From: Pezicula radicicola
Taxonomy: Eukaryota; Ascomycota; Leotiomycetes; Helotiales; Dermateaceae
Reading direction: 5' to 3'
Length of the DNA stretch: 64,000 nucleotides
Assembly: GCA_003008705.1 (NCBI GenBank)
Contig: PDUO01000007.1
Span: forward strand, 650,123 to 714,122
The notes under the pieces were generated by a model. The model had not been told where the DNA came from and did not search any database. It saw only the letters and a list, made by a program, of their open reading frames with translations. Positions 57,248-64,000 of the stretch are shown here, piece by piece; position 1 is the stretch's first letter; each line of letters starts with the position of its first letter. A program made the translations under genes and the position numbers.

Positions 57248-57406
57248 CTGGCAACCGGATTGAGCAATCCGATAAACGACAACTGCTTGCTGACTAGTCA
57301 AGTATATTAGGTCGACTGGTCCTCGACAAAGAGAAACAATCATTTTCCAAACATCATTGTTTGGGACACGAATTTACCATCTTTCTATCTTTCTATCTTT
57401 CTAGAA

Positions 57407-59282
57407 ATGGCTTTCACATTGTCAGCCACAAACATTTTCGTGGCAAGCATTACTACAGTATGTCAATATTGACATCCTTACTCTCTCTCTCTATTGCATT
57501 GACAGATCTTTTCAACTGACATTATACAGCTTCTGCTCTATCGTATTGGCGTCCTCATTTATAGGTTCTATCTCCATCCACTCTCCAAATATCCTGGCCC
57601 CAAGTATCTAGTTGCGTCTGGCCTGTCACAATTCTACTATCAGAATGTCAGGGGGTATTTTTACAAAGAGATTCGAGATTTGCATGATCAGTATGGCAGT
57701 ATCGTTCGCGTAGCACCAAACGAACTGTCAATTGATGGATCAATTGGGTGGAATGATGCCTTTGGACATAAGAAAAGTGGGCAGTTGGAATTCCAGAAAG
57801 ACATGCTCTTCTATCGACCAGCCGACAGCGGTGGAGGCATCAATGGCAGTGGTGTCCAGGACATTTTCACTGCTAGTAGAGAGGATCATCGACGCCAAAG
57901 ACGACTCATCGCTCACGCTTTCTCGGACGCGGCTCTCAATGAGCAGGAAGAACTTATCAAATCATACATCGATCTTCTAATGCAACGATTGAAGGAGAAC
58001 GTTGCACAGGGAAACGTGATTGATATGGTCAAGTACGTGTTCGGCTCTTTGTCTTCTCACTCCCGATTCTAACTATGTTTGCCATTATGTACCACATTTA
58101 TTCCCCAACATTCACAAAACATGGAGCTTCACCCCCCTTTGCTCCCAAAGCATGTTATATTGAGACATACTGACTCTCTGATCTTTAATAGATGGTATAA
58201 CTATACCACATTTGATATCATTGGTGATCTCGCATTCGGGGATCCATTCCATTGTCTAGAGACCAGTAACATGCATCCATGGGTTAGAATGATCTTTGGT
58301 ACGATCAAAGTTGGGACACGTCTACGAATATTCGCCGAGTATCCCTCATTGAAGCCACTACTTCGTCTTCTCATGACCAAGAAAGTCCAAGATACAGTTA
58401 AGGAGAACTTGGCCCTCACATCGGCGAAGCTTGACAAACGGTTGGCTCTTGGAAAAGATGCGCCGAGAAAGGATTTTCTCAGCTACATCCTACGACACAA
58501 CGACGAGAAAGGAATGAGCCATCCAGAAATTCTTGGCAATTCTGAAACATTCATTGTTGCTGGTAGCGAGACAACTGGTACGCTTCTTTCGGGATTGACA
58601 TACTATTTGAGCCGGAACCCACAGGTTTGGGACAGGTTGAAGACTGAAGTTCGACAAGGCTTCAAGTCTGAGGATGAAATTACTATGAGAACTGCAGGTG
58701 CCTTGCCATACCTACATGCGTGCCTCGAAGAAGCTCTAAGAATCTATCCTCCGGCGGCTGTAACACCTCCACGAATTTCTCCAGGTGATACAGTTAATGG
58801 AGAGTTTATTCCAAAAGGCGTAAGTTTGCCTCCCGAAATAGAACCAGACCCAGTTCTTATGAACGCTGGGAAACTGTTCATTTTTACTTCTGCCCAAGAG
58901 TCGCTGCTAACCACTAAATTAGACCAAAATCTGGATCCACCAATGGTCGACCTATCACAACCCAAATAACTTTCGCCAACCAGACGATTTCATCCCAGAG
59001 CGATGGTTACCTACATCGCATGAACATTTTGATGCTAGGTTCGTAAACGACAATCGAGCCTGCATGAATCCATTTTCTCATGGCCCACGAAACTGCATTG
59101 GTAAGAATTTGGCTTATGCTGAAATGCGCCTCATTCTGGCAAAGCTCGCCTGGAATTTTGAACTGGAGGTCATGCCCGAAAGTTATGATTGGATAGATGG
59201 TCAAAAGGTTTTTACCGCTTTTGAGAAGCCTCCTTTGCTTATGAGACTCCACTTGGCCAAAGAAAAAGAGCAAGTTTCATAA
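57407..59282 (+). CDS. Cytochrome P450 monooxygenase
   Basis: Four exons, 57407-57457, 57530-58032, 58192-58819 and 58923-59282, give 513 residues, near the family norm. A short N-terminal membrane anchor (about 8-32) is followed by the proline-rich hinge HPLSKYPGP. The I-helix oxygen-binding motif is AGSETTGT (about 307-314), the K-helix is EEALRIYPP, then comes PERW, and the heme loop is FSHGPRNCIGKN with its Cys near 450. Substrate recognition cannot be read, but the sequence resembles the CYP65-like group of ascomycete secondary-metabolism or detoxification enzymes (isotrichodermin hydroxylase type); this is inferred. No synthase-type backbone gene is present here, so it is a stand-alone P450. 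It would need NADPH-P450 reductase encoded elsewhere and sit in the endoplasmic reticulum membrane. Confidence 0.92.
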
Positions 59283-59850
59283 GACAGTGAGAGAAGCAGT
59301 TATAGAGAACTTAGAAGACTTGTATTTCCCTGATGGTTTTCTGGAATTCTGTCGAGATTAGAGGTTGTTTTGTGTTGAATGGGCATAATATAAATGGGCA
59401 GCAACATGTGGGTGGCAGTGGGTTGTATTGTGTTCTGTGTGGAAGCTAGAGTGCTAGAATGGGCCTACTTGTAGTAGTAGGACAATCACATGACTATTCC
59501 CATATTCACTGAAGTCAACATTTTGTAGTTGAAATAAGTTGCTCTAAAATGATAATTGTAAACCTTATTTCAACCTGTTATCTCACCAAATTTTGGGGGA
59601 AGGGGAAGTCACTTGACTTTTCTATAGAGTAGCTTAGAGTGGAATTGAAATTGGGACACTAATAAGAAAGAACATTGAGGAACACCAAAAAGACTCTATA
59701 CAACATTACTTGAAATTTGAGTAAAATAGTCAGCCGAGCTTTTTAGCCTGCAGAAGTGAATTTCATACAGAGAAAAAATTCTACGTTATCTTGTTTGACA
59801 AGACTTGAACTCATCAAAATAGGGACAAATTTCATCAGGTTTGTTATTCA
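59283..59850. other. 3' flank of the P450 gene, 0.57 kb
   Basis: AT-rich spacer; nothing specific is recognised. Confidence 0.5.
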
Positions 59851-60210
59851 CTCGAGCTATGGAGGATTATAACATCCACGATGGGTGAAACTAATTAGAT
59901 CTTAAAGGGTCACCGCTTTATAGGCGGTAGCCACCTAAAATACAGCCTGTAGTGCCCTAATTATTCTATTAGAAAGACCTAGAAGGCTAACTAATTAAGG
60001 TCTAATTAGTTTCGCTTATTTTAGACGTTATAATCCTCTATAGTATAACTTATATTTTTAGTAAGTGTATAGCCTATATTTTTAGAGTATTACAGCCTGT
60101 ATTTTTAGGGTAGTATAGCCTATATTTTAGCGAGTATATAGCTTATATTCTAATTCTGCCGCCAGAAAGAGTTTCGCCTACGGTGGACGTTATAATCCTC
60201 CATATCGAGC
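59851..60210. mobile_element. AT-rich element with 40-bp inverted ends and a nested third copy
   Basis: The left end (59851-59891) and right end (60171-60210, inverted) share GGAGGATTATAAC, then TCCAC and GAAAC, with CTCGA near the outer edge. A third, inverted partial copy lies inside at 60001-60042. Between them is an AT-rich array of related units with GCCTATATTTTTAG. The ends differ mostly by C/T or G/A changes, which would fit repeat-induced point mutation. No coding sequence is seen. Confidence 0.6.
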
Positions 60211-61546
60211 TTAATGATAGCCTTGAAGAGGGATTGCTTTTGGATTTATCCCTACCAGAAGTACGTCGCTTAGCTTTGGTTTATCCAGGACAACTATTCT
60301 ATGAGACACACTTATTTCTAACGTCAAATTACATTAAGGCATCAAATATTCCGACTGAGTAACATAGATGAGGTATTTGGGAGAGAGCGGGTGTTGTATT
60401 CTTGTTCTGTACAGAATAAGAGTGCCGAAATGGGCCCATTTTTGGCAAAGGGGGAGCGGTCACATGACTATTCACAACCAAACTTTTATTTCCAACAAAA
60501 AGATGCCTCGGGATCCTAAGAGAGCGGCCTTCAAATGGAGGTTCACCATTGATTCTCGTTGTATAGATTAAAACGTATATCAAGTGCGAATAGAAACCCT
60601 GCAGAAGCCAGAGTTGTCCGTCTTATCACAGACCCATCGAACTACTGTCATTCAAGTATAAGCAAAAGTCAGAACTTGCTCCGATTTCCCCTCTACAACC
60701 AGCCCATATATTTGTTATAAGTTGCTGTATTTGCGATCATCACACCGTTTCTGTCCATTATGCTGATTCAACCAATAGAAGGGGTTTGGTTACGGAACAG
60801 GTATTGAGCAATGCAGGCTTGTCGCGCTGTTGTCCAGAATTTGAGAATCCATCTCGTAGTATTTTGGGTCATGGCGCTGTTGCAATGACAATGAGAAAGT
60901 AGAGAAAATCTCTATTTGATCAGTCACCGTCAAAATTAAGCATGGTGTTACTGAAGCAGCGAGTTCATAGGTGTATACTGAAGGATTTCATCTCATTTAT
61001 TCCCCTGACGAACGGATCATAACCACAGCCCGAAGTTTACCAAAAAGATTTACCAAGTGAGACTGGCGTTGTTGCAAATCCTCTAGTTTTGGGCGCAGCT
61101 GTATTATGAGACGAGACGTTGACACAATAACCGTTTTACCGAAACTTTATAGACAACCGTATCTAGAGGCTCAAGAACACCACACTCAGAATTTGTACAG
61201 CAGATCCCCGGATCTACACACAAGTTCAGATGGAAACTTTTTACGAGACCGAAATTACGAGTTTTGGCGAGCTTGAAAGGATTCTGGAAAGCTTAACGTC
61301 CACTCGAGATATGCTTGGCGCTAGCGGAATGAGAAGATTTTGAGGCTTTAAGCTTTGAGGATGGTAGAACCATTAGGAGTTAAGGTTTACTTGTTGTTTA
61401 AAGAACATGCTTTCCTTCTCAGAAAGCCATACTTCGAAAGTCGTTCTAGTCAACAAATAACGTTCTTTCAAACTAAATTTCCTCCCAATCGATCTGGCAT
61501 CGGACTAAAAGCCATCACATTCATTCAATTATCTCTTCTTTACACA
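60211..61546. other. Intergenic region upstream of the two-LysM gene, 1.3 kb
   Basis: Spacer and promoter of the LysM gene; no gene is recognised. Short open frames at 60329-60583 show no domain. Confidence 0.5.
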
Positions 61547-62254
61547 ATGTATTTCTCTTCGAACATCCTCTTTATAGCAGTGTGCTGGATTGTTCCTGTT
61601 TTTGCAGCTACGAACAGCACAGCTGCAGTCGGCACAGACTGCAATATAGTATCTAACCATACAGTCGTTGCTGGAGATGTACGTACTTAGCTTCTCAGAG
61701 CAGAATTTCCCCCTTCGAGTCGATTACTCATCGCTCCTAAATCATGCTTGAGCCACTCCCGAGAAATCTAGAAGAAGTAAGCTAACCCCGAGATTTTCAC
61801 TGCATAGAATCTAGCCAATATCGCTACCGCTGCAAACGTCACAATAGATCAAGTCCAATTCGTCAACACACAAATCTCCAACCCTCGCTTAATCGACGTC
61901 GGCGATGTGATCAAAATACCCAACTCGAAATGCGTCGCACCAGCCGCTAAACCCCTCGCTGAACCAACGGCAATATGTTCAAATGGAACAGCATCTACAA
62001 CAACAGTTGAAGCAGGAGATACTTTGATTATCATTGCGAAGGAAAAGTTGGGAATCACATTGCCGGCCGTGGAGGCCGCAAACCCGCAAATCACGGATCC
62101 TGCCAAGATCAATGTTGGAGATGTTTTGAATGTGCCGCTTTGTAACTCTACTACAAGCAACGCTGGGAAGAATGGGACAACAAAGGCAACGGCTAGGAAC
62201 GAGGAGAGCATCAAATTCAGGAGAACTTTGAAGCCTGTGGTATGGACCAGTTGA
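61547..62254 (+). CDS. Secreted protein with two LysM domains
   Basis: Two exons, 61547-61678 and 61808-62254, give 192 residues. The signal peptide is 1-20 (ending VFA). LysM 1 (about 37-80) runs from HTVVAGD to DVIKIP and LysM 2 (about 100-145) from TTTVEAGD to DVLNVP. The 129-nt intron interrupts LysM 1 directly after the Gly-Asp, in phase 0, with donor GTACGTACTT. This is the same position and same ten bases as both introns of the six-LysM gene at 4.9-6.2 kb. A short basic tail follows the second domain. No enzyme domain is present, so a chitin-binding or LysM-effector role is likely by family. The two loci are 55 kb apart and strongly diverged in sequence. Confidence 0.88.
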
Positions 62255-62854
62255 TCGGGTTGATATTTGGAGATGTAATTCCTTGCGGGAACAATGGAAC
62301 GTAGAAATTAATAATACCCAGGCGCCATACTCCATTGTGGTTTCATGTTTTCTTGTACTACTTAGATATCGAGTAGCACCACACTTTAGTAAGTCCAGAT
62401 GCGGACATCGTGTGAAGCTTATTTTATCGGTTGTCACAATATGACTATCACCTCTCAAATGTTTGTTCAATTGTAATTAGGTAATGTGAATTGTATATGA
62501 ACCCAACCATCCATCCTTCGAACTTAACATCGCTCTATTATATCTTTTACAGACCACAACTCTACGAAGTGTAGTAAATAATACGCTTCGGACATCGGCG
62601 CTCTTTAAAGACCGCCATCTGGTTTCTATCATATATCCAATTAATATCATCACTTGCACGCTTGGCTGCTGACATGCATACACGCTAGGTTTCGACCCCA
62701 CCAGGCCCCTTCCTTCTGCCTAAAAAATGGCTGAATCGAGGCTTTTAAGACGTGTATATATACAAGTGGTAGTAAACACTCATCCCGTACAAACTGGAAC
62801 AATTTTTCATTACTGCCAACCCCCCCGTCTTTTTACACTAAGTCATCGCCCACC
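62255..62854. other. Intergenic region, 0.6 kb
   Basis: 3' flank of the LysM gene and promoter of the VOC gene. It has TATATAT near 62756-62762, about 95 bp upstream of that start. Nothing else is seen. Confidence 0.5.
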
Positions 62855-63379
62855 ATGCCTCTTGACCACTTCATCATATCCGTCCCCAAATCGAAACTCG
62901 AGGATATGGTCACATTCCTCACTGCCTCTCTCCAACATATGGGATTCAAGGAGTATACACGTCCCATCCCAACTGTTGTAGGAATGGGTGAAACGAGACC
63001 ATATCTCTGGCTCTCCGGTTACGACGGAGAAGAATCGGATGGACAAAAAGAAGGAAGTCTCTCGGGGAAACAGCATATTGCGTTTACTGCTGAGAGTTAG
63101 TCTAACCAAGATATCCTAGCCTTCAATCTTTCAATCTTTAGTCTCCTTCCGTACTGCGTCTTCCCTGAAGTATATTCAAGTCAGTATTACTAATTTTTCT
63201 GTAATATAGACGATGAACAAGTCAAAGAATTTCACGCTGCAGCTTTGAAGGCTGGTGGAACTTGCAATGGTCTACCAGGCCCGAGGCCACACTACCATCC
63301 AGGCTACTACGGAGCCTTCGTACTTGATCCGGTATGTGGCATCAACTTCGAGGTCGTTAGCCATAATACAGCAAACTAG
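62855..63379 (+). CDS. VOC-superfamily (glyoxalase/bleomycin-resistance-like) protein
   Basis: Two exons, 62855-63095 and 63210-63379, give 136 residues; the junction reads TAENDEQVKEFH. The N-terminal half (MPLDHFIISVPKSKLEDMVTF) and C-terminal half (FHAAALKAGGTCNGLPGPRP to YYGAFVLDPVCGINFEVV) form the paired beta-alpha-beta-beta-beta units of the vicinal oxygen chelate fold. A first-strand His and a last-strand Glu fit metal ligands. Fungal members of this small group are common and mostly uncharacterised; I cannot name a substrate. The donor GTTAGT and acceptor AATATAG are reasonable, and the 114-nt intron ends in frame. Confidence 0.85.
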
Positions 63380-64000
63380 GCGGTCTGGGAATTAGTTATC
63401 AATGTGCAGGTCTCGGAGATATCACAGGATTTGGCGAAATTGTATGGCATTTGAGTAAAGACGATCAAAGTCTTCAAGCCTATACGTAGAGCAAATTAGG
63501 AGAATGGATGAATACAGGCTGTTAGTATTCTAGTAATTTAGCTCTATTATCATGTTATGGGTTTATCCAAAGCTTACAGATTTCCTGGTTGAAAGGAATA
63601 CATTTGAATAGTGTGAATGCGATGGATAAGGTATACAAAAGCACCAAGACGCTTTTATTACTTAGTGCTGTGAGACTTCACCTTTCCGGGTTCCTGTTGC
63701 TTGAACCTTTCCCTTTGAAATGAGACACTATGTATCAAAACTTTGGAGTTTTGAAATCCAATGGACTTTTGATAGGCAGCATAAAGGTAAGGTAAGTTCT
63801 GCTGAATTGTCTTCTCTGGCCAGCACGCTCTGGTATCGGTAAGCGAACCTCTTTTACAAGCGAGCAACCCTTACCATAGAAAGCTCTCATGGCCAATGTC
63901 TAGTCACTAGTGTGTTGAAATTTCTATTAACTTTTGTTCTTGTATCTACTATATGAAAGTTAGTCGCTATGAAAGGATCAAGTTTAATTCGTTGACACCT
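63380..64000. other. 3' flank to the window end, 0.6 kb
   Basis: No gene is recognised; a 69-codon open frame on the minus strand (63658-63867) has no domain. Confidence 0.45.

Noticed and set aside
57407..59282. Secondary-metabolite gene cluster around the P450
   Set aside because: No polyketide, peptide or terpene synthase, transporter or regulator adjoins it.

Overview
The window is nuclear DNA from a filamentous ascomycete (Pezizomycotina). The evidence is short spliceosomal introns (about 50-115 nt, with GTAnGT donors and CTAAC/CTAAT branch points), AT-rich intergenic DNA of 0.3-4 kb, and fungal gene families: Zn2Cys6 regulator, WSC, LysM, ascomycete-type laccase, Mhr1/mL67 and COP9 subunit 1. 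Gene content and style would fit Leotiomycetes/Helotiales, but that placement is inference. About 21 protein genes, one tRNA-like gene, two probable gene relics and two short inverted-repeat elements can be supported.

Layout. 0-7 kb: 3' part of an MFS transporter, a MobA-like nucleotidyltransferase, and a six-LysM secreted protein. 7.5-10.2 kb: a divergent pair of nuclear-encoded mitochondrial genes, a two-TM TMEM223-like protein and the pyruvate dehydrogenase E3-binding protein (PDX1). 11.4-15.5 kb: a secreted laccase and a small secreted protein. 15.9-20.9 kb: two BTB/POZ paralogues, the second carrying in-frame stop codons. 21-25.8 kb: gene-poor, with an inverted repeat, a tRNA-like gene interrupted by a structured 82-nt insert, and a coding relic. 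25.8-32.2 kb: housekeeping genes (Hsp104-type chaperone, Mhr1/mL67) and a sulfotransferase-like P-loop protein. 34.4-40.2 kb: a Zn2Cys6 regulator and COP9 signalosome subunit 1. 41-50.6 kb: secretome genes, namely a double-WSC protein, a repeat protein built from one-exon-per-repeat units, and an alginate-lyase-like enzyme. 52.5-63.4 kb: an F-box/LRR-like protein, a class III (SIRT5-like) sirtuin, a cytochrome P450, a two-LysM secreted protein and a VOC/glyoxalase-like protein.

There is no operon logic. Housekeeping genes are mixed with a strong secreted component: seven of the 21 genes carry signal peptides, including two chitin-binding LysM proteins, a laccase, a WSC protein and a lyase. 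That suits a plant- or litter-associated fungus.

The most unusual items are three. The 47 kb secreted repeat protein has its 22-residue units, with the intervening introns, visibly duplicated as DNA. The tRNA-like gene carries an 82-nt insert that can fold as a three-way junction. The two LysM genes share an intron position and an identical donor sequence inside the LysM fold. All exon boundaries were derived by hand from splice signals and reading frame and have no transcript support.
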